A DNA stretch of 45,653 bases from Gammaproteobacteria bacterium (GTDB lineage: Bacteria; Pseudomonadota; Gammaproteobacteria; Pseudomonadales; Azotimanducaceae), in contig JAPUIA010000260.1 in assembly GCA_027297435.1 (NCBI GenBank), positions 1 to 45,653 of the forward strand, in the 5' to 3' direction. The position numbers were made by a program, and so were the translations under genes. Positions 6,797 to 15,002 of this stretch are shown piece after piece (the stretch's first letter is position 1; each line of letters opens with the position of its first letter). A model generated the notes under the pieces. That model did no database searches, was not told the origin of the DNA, and saw only the letters and a program-made list of their open reading frames with translations.

Positions 6797-8686
6797 ATGC
6801 CCGCCCTTTTGACCGATAGGCCGAACGTGAGGCAAGAGTTCGCAGACAAGATCAGTCACGTGGTGCGTTTTGCGGGAGATTCCGGCGACGGCATCCAGCT
6901 GCAGGGTCAGCAATTCACCGTCGCGTCCGCCCTTGCCGGTCACGATCTCGCGACGTTGCCCGATTTTCCTGCGGAAATTCGCGCGCCTGCGGGTACCCGT
7001 TACGGGGTTTCCGCCTTCCAAATACAGTTTGGCGGCGACCGCGTCACGACGCCGGGGGACGCGCCAGATGTGCTGATCGCACTGAATCCGGCTGCACTGG
7101 TTGTCAACCTGGCAAACCTGGTACCCGGTGCGCTGATTATCGTCGATGAGAGTGCTTTTACGGCCCAGCGATTGAAGCGCGCCAGTCTCGACACCAATCC
7201 ACTGGAAGATGACACCCTAGAGAAGTTCGACGTTTGCCCGGTGGATATCTCACACTTAACGCTGGAGGCCGCGAAGCCGTTCGGCCTCGGGGCCAAAGAT
7301 GCGATGCGCTGCAAAAACTTCTGGGCGCTGGGCTTGGTGCTGTGGATGTTCGACCAGCCACGCGACGCGACGGCCCATTGGATCCAGACCAAGTTTGCGA
7401 ACAACGAAGCCGTTCGAAACGCCAATCTCGCCGCTCTCAGTGCCGGCCACGCATACGGCGAGACGGCCGAAATGGGCCACATACTATCGCAGCACCCCAT
7501 TCCCGAAGCACCGCTCGATGCCGTCGAGTACCGCACCATCACGGGGGCCGAAGCGATGGCGCTGGGACTCGTCGCCGCTGGAGAATTAGCCGACACGGAA
7601 CTGCTGTTTTGCTCTTACCCGATTACGCCGGCCTCTTCGCTACTCCATCACCTCACCGGTTTGGACGATGCGGGCGTTGCCACCTTTCAAGCCGAGGACG
7701 AGATCGCCTCCATCTGCGCGGCCATTGGCGCTTCCTATGCAGGCAAGCTCGGCGTCACGTCAAGTTCCGGACCGGGCATTGCGCTGAAAACCGAAGCCCT
7801 CGGCTTAGCCGTAGCGACAGAATTACCGCTCATCGTCGTGAACTCTCAGCGCGCGGGTCCATCGACGGGTATGCCTACCAAGACCGAACAGAGCGATCTC
7901 TATCAGGCAGTCTACGGACGCAACGCCGATACCCCCTTGCCTGTTCTCGCGGCCCATTCGCCGGCCGATTGTTTCGAGACGGCCATAGAAGCGGTGCGTA
8001 TTGCGCTGCGTCACATGACACCCGTCATCTTGCTGACCGATGGTTACATCGCCAACGCCTCGGAGCTTTGGCCGATACCCAATATCGACGACTTTCAGGT
8101 GATCACCAACAACAAACCCACCGAGACGAGCGGCGACATCTGGGAACGCGACGCCGAAACGCACGCGCGGTTGTGGGCGGCACCCGGGGACAAGGGGTTC
8201 ATCCACCGCATCGGCGGCATCGAGAAGGACATCGTCACGGGCAACATCTCCTACGATGCGGACAACCATCAGGCAATGACGAACTTGCGTCAGGCCAAAG
8301 TCGAGAGCGTTGCCAACTTCATTCCCGAACAGACCATCGATCAGGGCACAACTGCCGGTTTGGCGGTTGTCGCCTGGGGATCGACCTATGGCGCCGTCTA
8401 CCAAGCCGTCAAAGAGTGCTTGCAAGAAGGCTTGGCGGTCGCCCACATTCATCTGCGCTATATCAGCCCTTTGCCTAAGAATCTTCACGACTTGTTAACC
8501 CGATACGACAAGCTGCTGGTTCCGGAACTCAACACGGGACAGCTTGCGACGCTGTTGCGCGACAAGTTGTTGGTCGACATCCAACAACTGAACAAGGTGT
8601 CGGGTCAGCCGTTGACCGTCGCAGAGGTCAAGGAGGCCATCGCCCGGTTGGCCAACCCGCGTATGCAGGAGGTAACCAATGCCTGA
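6797..8686 (+). CDS. korA: 2-oxoacid:ferredoxin oxidoreductase, fused gamma-alpha subunit
   Basis: With the next gene it forms an enzyme that decarboxylates a 2-oxoacid, probably 2-oxoglutarate, to the acyl-CoA while reducing ferredoxin. The N-terminal part (about 20-210) is the gamma domain, with FAGDSGDGIQLQGQ at 25-38. The alpha domain follows, with SYPITPASSLLHHL near 272, QAEDEIASICAAIGASYAG and TSSSGPGIALKTEALGLA. The length, 629 residues, suits the fused two-subunit type. The start is uncertain: ATG 6797 overlaps a TAAAAT that could be a -10 box, and GTG 6827 after GATAGG is an alternative. It overlaps the beta-subunit gene by 8 bases. Pyruvate or another oxoacid cannot be excluded. 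Confidence 0.85.
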   Translation: MPALLTDRPNVRQEFADKISHVVRFAGDSGDGIQLQGQQFTVASALAGHDLATLPDFPAEIRAPAGTRYGVSAFQIQFGGDRVTTPGDAPDVLIALNPAALVVNLANLVPGALIIVDESAFTAQRLKRASLDTNPLEDDTLEKFDVCPVDISHLTLEAAKPFGLGAKDAMRCKNFWALGLVLWMFDQPRDATAHWIQTKFANNEAVRNANLAALSAGHAYGETAEMGHILSQHPIPEAPLDAVEYRTITGAEAMALGLVAAGELADTELLFCSYPITPASSLLHHLTGLDDAGVATFQAEDEIASICAAIGASYAGKLGVTSSSGPGIALKTEALGLAVATELPLIVVNSQRAGPSTGMPTKTEQSDLYQAVYGRNADTPLPVLAAHSPADCFETAIEAVRIALRHMTPVILLTDGYIANASELWPIPNIDDFQVITNNKPTETSGDIWERDAETHARLWAAPGDKGFIHRIGGIEKDIVTGNISYDADNHQAMTNLRQAKVESVANFIPEQTIDQGTTAGLAVVAWGSTYGAVYQAVKECLQEGLAVAHIHLRYISPLPKNLHDLLTRYDKLLVPELNTGQLATLLRDKLLVDIQQLNKVSGQPLTVAEVKEAIARLANPRMQEVTNA

Positions 8687-9683
8687 ACTATCGTTCAAGA
8701 ACTTCGCCACTGACCAGGAAGTACGCTGGTGCCCTGGCTGTGGCGACTATTCGATCTTGAAAGCCGTTCAACGCTCGTTGGCCGAGGCAGGCGCCAAGCC
8801 TGAAAACACCGTATTCGTATCCGGAATCGGCTGTGCTTCCCGTCTACCCTATTACATCGAGTCTTACGGTTTTCACACCATTCATGGGCGCGCACCGGCC
8901 ATCGCGACGGGTGTCAAATTGGCCAATCCTAAGCTCGACGTTTGGGTTATCACCGGGGACGGAGACGGCCTGTCGATCGGCGGCAATCACCTGCTGCATG
9001 CCCTGCGCCGCAACATCGACGTCAACATTCTGCTGATCAACAACGAGATATACGGGCTGACCAAGGGCCAGTACTCACCGACGTCTAGGGTGGGTACGAC
9101 AAGCCCGTCGAGTCCCGGCGGTTCCGTTGATTCACCGATAGACCCGGGACGGTTCGCGATCGGTGCGGGCGCCACGTTCTTCGGCCGCGCCGTGGATATC
9201 GATCAAAAGGGTCTACCCGGGTTGTTGAATGAGGCCCGCGGGCACGAGGGCACATCGTTCATTGAGATTCTGCAGAACTGCATCGTCTACAACAAAGACG
9301 TCTTCGATGACGTTGCCAACAAGAAAACCGCGGCCGATCACCAAATTCACGTCCAACACGGCGAGCCCTTGCTGTTCGGGAAGACCAACGACAAGGGCTT
9401 GCGCCTCAACCCCAGTACGCTGGCGCTCGAAGCAGTGATGGTCGGCCACGATGGCGTGACGACTCGTGACATTCTGGTGCACGACGAAACCAATGCGACG
9501 TTCGCCCACCTGCTACTGTCCATGGAAGCCCCACTGCCGACGGCGATGGGGGTCATCCATCGGCGCAGGCTCGAGAGCTTCGATCGTGCATTCTGGAACA
9601 GCAAAACCCAAAAACGCCGACAGAAAGTGGTGAATTTGCTGCATCAAGGCAACCTGCTCGACCGCCGAAATGGGTCAGAGTAA
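8679..9683 (+). CDS. korB: 2-oxoacid:ferredoxin oxidoreductase, beta subunit
   Basis: This is the thiamine-diphosphate-binding subunit. WCPGCGDYSILKAV (17-30) carries cysteines that hold a 4Fe-4S cluster, and a further conserved Cys is in LQNCIVYN. The ThDP/Mg motif is GDGDGLSIGGNHLLHALRRN with NNEIYGLTKGQYSPTS. The protein has 334 residues, and its ATG lies inside the end of the alpha-subunit gene. No ferredoxin or delta-subunit gene is adjacent, so electron acceptors must be encoded elsewhere. The last codons (LLDRRNGSE) are read from a repeat that recurs just downstream, so the natural C terminus may have been altered by that insertion. Confidence 0.88.
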   Translation: MPELSFKNFATDQEVRWCPGCGDYSILKAVQRSLAEAGAKPENTVFVSGIGCASRLPYYIESYGFHTIHGRAPAIATGVKLANPKLDVWVITGDGDGLSIGGNHLLHALRRNIDVNILLINNEIYGLTKGQYSPTSRVGTTSPSSPGGSVDSPIDPGRFAIGAGATFFGRAVDIDQKGLPGLLNEARGHEGTSFIEILQNCIVYNKDVFDDVANKKTAADHQIHVQHGEPLLFGKTNDKGLRLNPSTLALEAVMVGHDGVTTRDILVHDETNATFAHLLLSMEAPLPTAMGVIHRRRLESFDRAFWNSKTQKRRQKVVNLLHQGNLLDRRNGSE

Positions 9684-9767
9684 AGTGCGAGAGTAAACTT
9701 ACGACCGCCGAATGGGGTCAGGGTAAAGTGCCAGAGTAAATTTACTCTGGCACTTTACCCTGACCCC
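9659..9767. repeat. Direct repeat plus 54-bp perfect palindrome
   Basis: CGACCGCCGAA followed by a (T)GGGTCAG(A/G)GTAAAGTG-type segment occurs twice, starting at 9659 and 9702 (period 43). The second copy's 9714-9740 is followed at once by its exact reverse complement, 9741-9767, so 27 bp pairs with 27 bp with no spacer. The GGGGTCAG...GTAAA motif is the kind found in dispersed repeats of gammaproteobacteria, often linked to REP-associated tyrosine transposases (recollection, not searched). As RNA it would form a very stable hairpin after korB and could stop transcription. Confidence 0.8.
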
Positions 9768-9800
9768 TGTCACATTTCGTTACCTAAGGTAACGAAAAGC

Positions 9801-9828
9801 TGGACTTTTCCGCCCTTTACACTACAAT
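9801..9828 (+). promoter_or_regulatory. Promoter of the efflux operon
   Basis: A -35-like TGGACT (9801-9806) and -10 TACAAT (9823-9828) with a 16-base spacer precede the regulator gene. A separate palindrome CGTTACC-TAA-GGTAACG at 9779-9795 lies just upstream and could be another regulator site. The predicted transcription start, about 9835, falls at the edge of the operator array. Confidence 0.5.
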
Positions 9829-9834
9829 TGCCCC

Positions 9835-9868
9835 GACCAAATTGGTCTGACCAAACTGGTCAGACCAA
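9835..9868. promoter_or_regulatory. Overlapping GntR/FadR-type operators
   Basis: Alternating GACCAAA and TTGGTC half-sites make a series of overlapping palindromes: GACCAAATTGGTC (9835-9847), TTGGTCTGACCAA (9842-9854) and TGGTCAGACCA (9857-9867). The last two fit the FadR-subfamily pattern TNGTNNNACNA exactly. They sit directly downstream of the predicted -10 box and 18 bases before the regulator's ATG, the position of an autorepressor site. Confidence 0.65.
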
Positions 9869-9885
9869 ATTGTTGGACGAGGTTC

Positions 9886-10614
9886 ATGAGTACGAAACAC
9901 GATCACATCGCCGACACGCTCACCGGTGAAGTGTTATCGGGCCGTTACCAGCCCGGTGACCGCCTGCCCTCGGAGCGCGAACTAGCCGTCCGCTTCGATG
10001 CCAATCGCGGCGCGGTACGCGAAGCCATGAAGAAATTGGCACAGCTCGGTATCGCCGACATCCAGCCCGGCGGAGCCCGCGTTGCCCCGATTGCAGAGGC
10101 GAGCTTGGACATCATCGGTTGCATGCTCGCGAGCACCGACGTCCCCGACGCAAACCTCATGAATCAGATTTTCGAGGTCGTAGAGCGTTTGCTGAGCATG
10201 GCGGCTGAAACAGTGGTCGAACGCGCCTCCGATGAACAAATCGAAGACATTCGCAAACTCGTGCAGCTACTTTGCAATGGGCCACTAGATCGCGAGGCAC
10301 ACGTCCAAGCACGGATGGAAATGATGCGCGCGTTCTTGGTAACGTCAGAAAATCTCGTGTGTCGGTTGATCGCCAAGAGTCTATTCGATCAGTTTGCTCC
10401 CAGCATGGCAGCGCTCGACCAATACTTTCAACTCGACGTAGCAGCGTTCAGCGTCTTCGTGCGTCAACTCGACCGGGCACTTGCATCCCGTGATCGAGAC
10501 GCTGTGCGGGCCATCTTCGACGGCATTACCAAACTTCACCGTGAAACCATGATGCGCGCCATCGAAGCGGCCTCACAGGACAGCCAAAACACGACAAAAG
10601 TGGCCGCATCATGA
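9886..10614 (+). CDS. GntR-family (FadR-type) transcriptional regulator
   Basis: A 242-residue cytoplasmic DNA-binding protein. Residues about 8-70 are a winged helix-turn-helix: ADTLTGEVLSGRYQPGDRLP, SERELAVRFDANRGAVREAM, then LGIADIQPGGARV as the wing. The C-terminal part (about 95-225) is all-helical, as in FCD-type ligand domains of FadR relatives. It is the first gene of an operon; its stop overlaps the adaptor gene's start by 4 bases. The operator palindromes ahead of it suggest it represses itself and the efflux genes until a ligand binds. The ligand is unknown. Confidence 0.85.
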   Translation: MSTKHDHIADTLTGEVLSGRYQPGDRLPSERELAVRFDANRGAVREAMKKLAQLGIADIQPGGARVAPIAEASLDIIGCMLASTDVPDANLMNQIFEVVERLLSMAAETVVERASDEQIEDIRKLVQLLCNGPLDREAHVQARMEMMRAFLVTSENLVCRLIAKSLFDQFAPSMAALDQYFQLDVAAFSVFVRQLDRALASRDRDAVRAIFDGITKLHRETMMRAIEAASQDSQNTTKVAAS

Positions 10615-11765
10615 TGCGCAAATTCACGATCCCAGCCCTTGTCATCATGGTATCGATATTCGGCGCCGTCACGCTGATGGCGACAAGCCCTCAGATTGAG
10701 CCCAACGTACCCGAACCCGTGCCCCCGACCGTTCGGGTAGTCGTCATCGAGCCGCAACCCGTTCAGATGAGCGTTCAATCCCAGGGCACGGTCGCACCCA
10801 ACACCGAAAGCGAGCTCATCCCGGAAGTCTCCGGCCGCGTGATCTGGATGTCGAAATCGCTCGTCAACGGCGGCTATTTCGAAAAAGGTGCGGTGTTGTT
10901 GCGGCTTGACGACGAGGATCACCGCTCGTCTCTCCAAAGAGCCAAAGCTACACTCACGCGTGCTGAAGCCGAGTACCAGCACGCGCGGTTCGAGTATCAG
11001 CGTATGAAGAGTTTGGAGGAACGCCAGCTCGCCAGCCGCTCCCAAATGGAAAACACGTTGCGTGCTTCTCGGGTGGCCGAAGCCACGCTACAAGACGCGC
11101 GGGCCAGCTACGAGCAAGCTACGCGCGATCTCGCTCGCACCCAACTGAAGGCGCCATTCACGGGCCTCGTGCGCCGTGAGTCCGTCGACATTGGACAACT
11201 GGTCGGCCGCGGTTCCGCGGTCGCGACCATCTATGCGAGCGATCAAGCCGAAGTGCGGCTGCCCATCGCCGACCGGCAACTGGCATTCCTGAATCTGCCT
11301 GTCGGCCATCGCGGCGAGTTACCACCCGATCAACAACCCAACGTTCGCCTGAGTGCCGAGTATGCGGGCCAGATGTTGGAGTGGACCGGCAAGATCGTTA
11401 GAACCGAGGCACAGATCGACACGTCGAGTCGCATGGTGCACGTGATCGCACGAGTTACGAACGCAGACCAGGTAGCCCCCTTATCAGTGGGGCTATTCGT
11501 CAATGCGGATATTGAAGGTCGGCTGGTGGATGACATCGTCGTACTGCCCCGCAACGCGCTGCGCACGGGCAATCGCGTGCTCGTCGTGGACGATGACAAC
11601 AAGCTGCGCTTTCGCGACATAGAACCACTGCGCTTTTATCAGGATGACGTGCTCATCAAAGCGGGGCTGCAGCCGGGTGAACGGGTCTGCATCTCACCGA
11701 TGCAGACACCCATCGAGGGCATGACGGTCAATCCCGTCCTGAACAGCGAACTCGCCACGAGCTGA
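10611..11765 (+). CDS. RND efflux periplasmic adaptor (membrane fusion protein)
   Basis: The 384-residue protein links an inner-membrane RND pump to an outer-membrane channel. An N-terminal hydrophobic anchor (FTIPALVIMVSIFGAVTLMA, about 5-24) is followed by a proline-rich linker. Next come a lipoyl-like half (GTVAPNTESELIPEVSGRVIWM), a helical hairpin (about 95-165, EYQHARFEYQRMKSLEERQL), the second lipoyl half (LKAPFTGLVRRESVDIGQLV) and beta-barrel domains. No lipobox is seen. It overlaps the regulator gene by ATGA, and the pump gene starts 2 bases after its stop. No TolC-type gene is in the operon. Confidence 0.9.
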   Translation: MMRKFTIPALVIMVSIFGAVTLMATSPQIEPNVPEPVPPTVRVVVIEPQPVQMSVQSQGTVAPNTESELIPEVSGRVIWMSKSLVNGGYFEKGAVLLRLDDEDHRSSLQRAKATLTRAEAEYQHARFEYQRMKSLEERQLASRSQMENTLRASRVAEATLQDARASYEQATRDLARTQLKAPFTGLVRRESVDIGQLVGRGSAVATIYASDQAEVRLPIADRQLAFLNLPVGHRGELPPDQQPNVRLSAEYAGQMLEWTGKIVRTEAQIDTSSRMVHVIARVTNADQVAPLSVGLFVNADIEGRLVDDIVVLPRNALRTGNRVLVVDDDNKLRFRDIEPLRFYQDDVLIKAGLQPGERVCISPMQTPIEGMTVNPVLNSELATS

Positions 11766-11767
11766 CC

Positions 11768-14700
11768 ATGCACACTGCTATCGCTTGGTTCGTGCGCAAC
11801 CCGGTTGCCGCCAATTTACTGATGTTCATTCTCATCATCGGCGGGGTGATGGGATTGATAACCGTCAACCAGGAAGAATTCCCCAACATGGACGTGCAGG
11901 TGGTCTCGGTCACCGTCCCATACCTAGGAGCCGCCCCGGAAGAAGTCGAACAAGGGGTCTGTATCCGCATCGAAGAAGCGATCGAGGGTGTGGAGGGTAT
12001 CGACAAGATTCGCTCCACGTCTAGCGAAGGAACCTGTTCGGTGCAAGCTGAGTTGGACCTCGATTCCAATGAGATCGTCGCGCTCAACGAGATCAAGAGT
12101 CGTGTGGACGGCATCAACAGCTTTCCGGTCGAGACCGAAAAGCCCATCGTCTCGAAACTGACGATCAGCCGCTCAGTCCTGCAGATCGCGCTTTCCGGAA
12201 ACGCGGACGAGCGCGTTCTGAAAGAAATCGGGCGCGAAATACGCGATGACATCGCCGCGATGGACGGCATTTCCCAGGTGAATCTTACCTACGTACGACC
12301 GTACGAAATCTCCATCGAGGTCTCGGAGTATGCCCTGCGTAGGCACGGCCTAACGCTGGATGAAGTGACCCGAGCGGTACGCAATACGTCCCTCGACATG
12401 CCCGGGGGGACGATCAAAACTGCAGGCGGCGAGATCCTCATCCGCTCCAAAGGTCAGCGGTATTGGGGCGAAGAGTTCGAACACATCGTCATCGTCACAC
12501 GCGAGGATGGTACGCGGGTTACGCTCGGTGAGATCGGCGAGATTCGTGACGGTTTCGAAGAGGGCGATTTGTCCGCACGCTTCAACGGTGAACCGGGAGT
12601 CGTGATCAAAGTGATGCAGATCGGCTCGCAAGATCTATTGCAGATCGCGGACGATGTCAAAGCCTACGTGGAGCAAATTCGATCCAGCATTCCAGAAGGA
12701 CTGACGTTGACCATCTGGACGGACAGTTCGGCGAGCCTGATCGAACGACTGAATACGCTCAACAGCACGGCCGCCGGCGGGCTCGTTCTGGTACTTCTCA
12801 TCCTGGCATTGTTTCTACGTTTTCGTCTAGCGATGTGGGTGGCTGCGGGCATTCCGATAGCGCTACTCGGTACCTTGGCCATCTTCCCGTATGCCGATAT
12901 CACCATATCCACAATGACCGTCATGGCCTTTATCCTGGTGCTTGGTATTCTCGTCGATGACGCCATCGTCGTCGGCGAACGGGTTTACGCGCACGAACAG
13001 ATGGGTAAGCCGCCCGTACAGGCTGCCATCGACGGCACTTGGGAAGTTTCCATTCCTGTCATCTTTGGCGTGTTGACCACCATGGCGGCATTTCTGCCGC
13101 TGGTATTCTCCACCAGCCGCATGGCCGATTTCTTTGCGGTGATCGGCTACGTCGTCATCATCAGCTTGGTGTTTAGTATCATCGAGTCGCAGCTCATCTT
13201 GCCCGCCCACCTTGCCCATAGAAATCACGAAGAAGCAGACCACGGTCTCGGCAAGTTCTGGAACAGCATTCAGGGCACGCTATCGGACGGCTTACAGAAT
13301 CTTGCCAACCGCTACTACATTCCGTTTGCACGCAAGGCCATCGAATGGCGGTATGTCAGCGCCGCCGTAGGCGTGGGTATTTTGATCTTGGCCGTTGCGC
13401 TCATAGCGAGCGGACGTGTCGTCTTCGGTTTCTTCCCTTCCGTCGAAGGCGACCGCATCTACGCTCAACTGGAAATGCCTGAAGGCGTATCCGTCGCCGT
13501 GACCACTCGGGCGGCGAAGCAAATCGAACGCGGCATACAAGAGCTCAACACCGAGTTCACTGCACAACTGGAACTCGATCATCCATTCATCGTCAATCAG
13601 CTAACCAGCATCGGCATGAGCGTTCCCAAAACCGGTCCGCCTAGGCGTCCCAGTCCCGGCCGTAGCCACTTCGCCGAGATCGTCATCGAGCTCGTCCCAC
13701 TTGGCGAACGCGACAACATGAGCGCCAAAACGGTTGCCAAGCGCCTGCGAGAGCTGGTCGGCGATATCCCGGACGCTGTGAAATTGTCATTCAACGCCGA
13801 CATGTTTTCGGCCGGCGAGCCCATCAACTATGAGTTGAGCGGGAAAAACGTCGAGGAACTACGCACGGCCGCTGCGGAGCTTCGCGCAGAGTTGGCCCGC
13901 TACGACGGAGTCTTCGACATTACCGACTCGTTTCGCGCCGGCAAGCAGGAAATCAAGCTCAACCTGCTGCCGGAAGCCCGCAATCTGGGGCTGACGCTTC
14001 GCGATCTGGCACGCCAGGTACGCAGCGCCTTTTACGGCGCGGAAGCGCAACGCGTACAACGCGGACAAGACGACGTGCGGGTGATGGTGCGATTTCCGGA
14101 ATCGGAGCGCACGTCAATCGGCGATCTGGAAGACATGTACATTCGCACACCTGACGGCAAAGAAGTGCCCTTCTATAGCGTTGCCAGTTTCGAACTGGGC
14201 CGCGGCTTCTCAGCCATACGCAGAACCGACGGTCGACGAGTCGTGAACGTAATCGCGGACATAGATCGTTCCACCATCCAACCCGAAGAAGTGTTGAGCA
14301 GCATCGACAGCGAGGTGATGCCTGATTTCAAAGCCAAGTACCCACGTTTGTCGATCAGCTTGGCCGGCGAACAACGAGAGTTCTCCAAGGCGATGTCGGG
14401 TTTGCTCCAAGGCGCGTTGTTGTCCCTGGTGATCATCTACACGTTGCTCGCCATCCCGCTCAAGAGTTACGTGCAGCCCCTGGTGATCATGAGCGTCATC
14501 CCGTTTGGCGCCGTCGGCGCAATATTGGGTCATTGGGTGATGGGCATCGACCTGATGTTCTTCTCCGCACTCGGAATCGTCGCGCTGTCCGGTGTCGTGG
14601 TGAATGCCAGCTTGGTGCTAGTCGACTACGTCAATCGACGGCGTCGGGAGGGTATGGGGGTCGACGAAGCGCTCATCACTTCCTGTTCCATCCGGTTTCG

Positions 14701-14962
14701 ACCGATCGTTCTGACGTCGGTGACGACGTTTGTGGGCTTGATTCCGCTCATGAGCAACGTAACGCCGATTACCGCACCGTTCGTGCCCATGGCGGTGTCG
14801 CTGGCCTACGGGGTACTGTTCGCAACGTTCATTACGTTGCTCTACGTCCCCGTTCTGTATCGCATTGCAGAAGATATATTCGGGTGGGATGCCGTAGCGC
14901 AAGGCGCGCAGGTCGTCGGGGAAAAAGACATCGCGCCCAATCCGCCCTTAACGACCCGGTAG
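11768..14962 (+). CDS. RND efflux pump, inner-membrane permease
   Basis: The 1064-residue proton-driven exporter has the AcrB-like layout: TM1 near the N terminus (VAANLLMFILIIGGVMGLI), a large periplasmic domain (about 35-330), TM2-6, a second periplasmic domain, then TM7-12. The TM4 proton-relay pair is present (GILVDDAIVVGERVYA). The matching TM10 segment reads GIVALSGVVVNASLVLVDYV, so the lysine of the AcrB relay is absent, as in several divergent RND subfamilies. Substrates cannot be predicted. It lies in the GntR-type operon and probably works with the preceding adaptor and a TolC encoded elsewhere. Confidence 0.93.
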   Translation: MHTAIAWFVRNPVAANLLMFILIIGGVMGLITVNQEEFPNMDVQVVSVTVPYLGAAPEEVEQGVCIRIEEAIEGVEGIDKIRSTSSEGTCSVQAELDLDSNEIVALNEIKSRVDGINSFPVETEKPIVSKLTISRSVLQIALSGNADERVLKEIGREIRDDIAAMDGISQVNLTYVRPYEISIEVSEYALRRHGLTLDEVTRAVRNTSLDMPGGTIKTAGGEILIRSKGQRYWGEEFEHIVIVTREDGTRVTLGEIGEIRDGFEEGDLSARFNGEPGVVIKVMQIGSQDLLQIADDVKAYVEQIRSSIPEGLTLTIWTDSSASLIERLNTLNSTAAGGLVLVLLILALFLRFRLAMWVAAGIPIALLGTLAIFPYADITISTMTVMAFILVLGILVDDAIVVGERVYAHEQMGKPPVQAAIDGTWEVSIPVIFGVLTTMAAFLPLVFSTSRMADFFAVIGYVVIISLVFSIIESQLILPAHLAHRNHEEADHGLGKFWNSIQGTLSDGLQNLANRYYIPFARKAIEWRYVSAAVGVGILILAVALIASGRVVFGFFPSVEGDRIYAQLEMPEGVSVAVTTRAAKQIERGIQELNTEFTAQLELDHPFIVNQLTSIGMSVPKTGPPRRPSPGRSHFAEIVIELVPLGERDNMSAKTVAKRLRELVGDIPDAVKLSFNADMFSAGEPINYELSGKNVEELRTAAAELRAELARYDGVFDITDSFRAGKQEIKLNLLPEARNLGLTLRDLARQVRSAFYGAEAQRVQRGQDDVRVMVRFPESERTSIGDLEDMYIRTPDGKEVPFYSVASFELGRGFSAIRRTDGRRVVNVIADIDRSTIQPEEVLSSIDSEVMPDFKAKYPRLSISLAGEQREFSKAMSGLLQGALLSLVIIYTLLAIPLKSYVQPLVIMSVIPFGAVGAILGHWVMGIDLMFFSALGIVALSGVVVNASLVLVDYVNRRRREGMGVDEALITSCSIRFRPIVLTSVTTFVGLIPLMSNVTPITAPFVPMAVSLAYGVLFATFITLLYVPVLYRIAEDIFGWDAVAQGAQVVGEKDIAPNPPLTTR

Positions 14963-15002
14963 ATTGTCAATCGCGCCCAAAGGCGCCCGCGATGCTGTTC
15001 CG

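Noticed and set aside
6797-6799. TAAAAT over the korA ATG as a certain promoter
   Set aside because: The -10 match is fair, but no -35 hexamer is at the right distance, so it is mentioned only as a doubt on the start.
12863-13243. 126-residue minus-strand frame in the RND pump gene
   Set aside because: Composition (many His, Asp, Gly) is typical of reading opposite a GC-rich gene, and the pump frame is certain.
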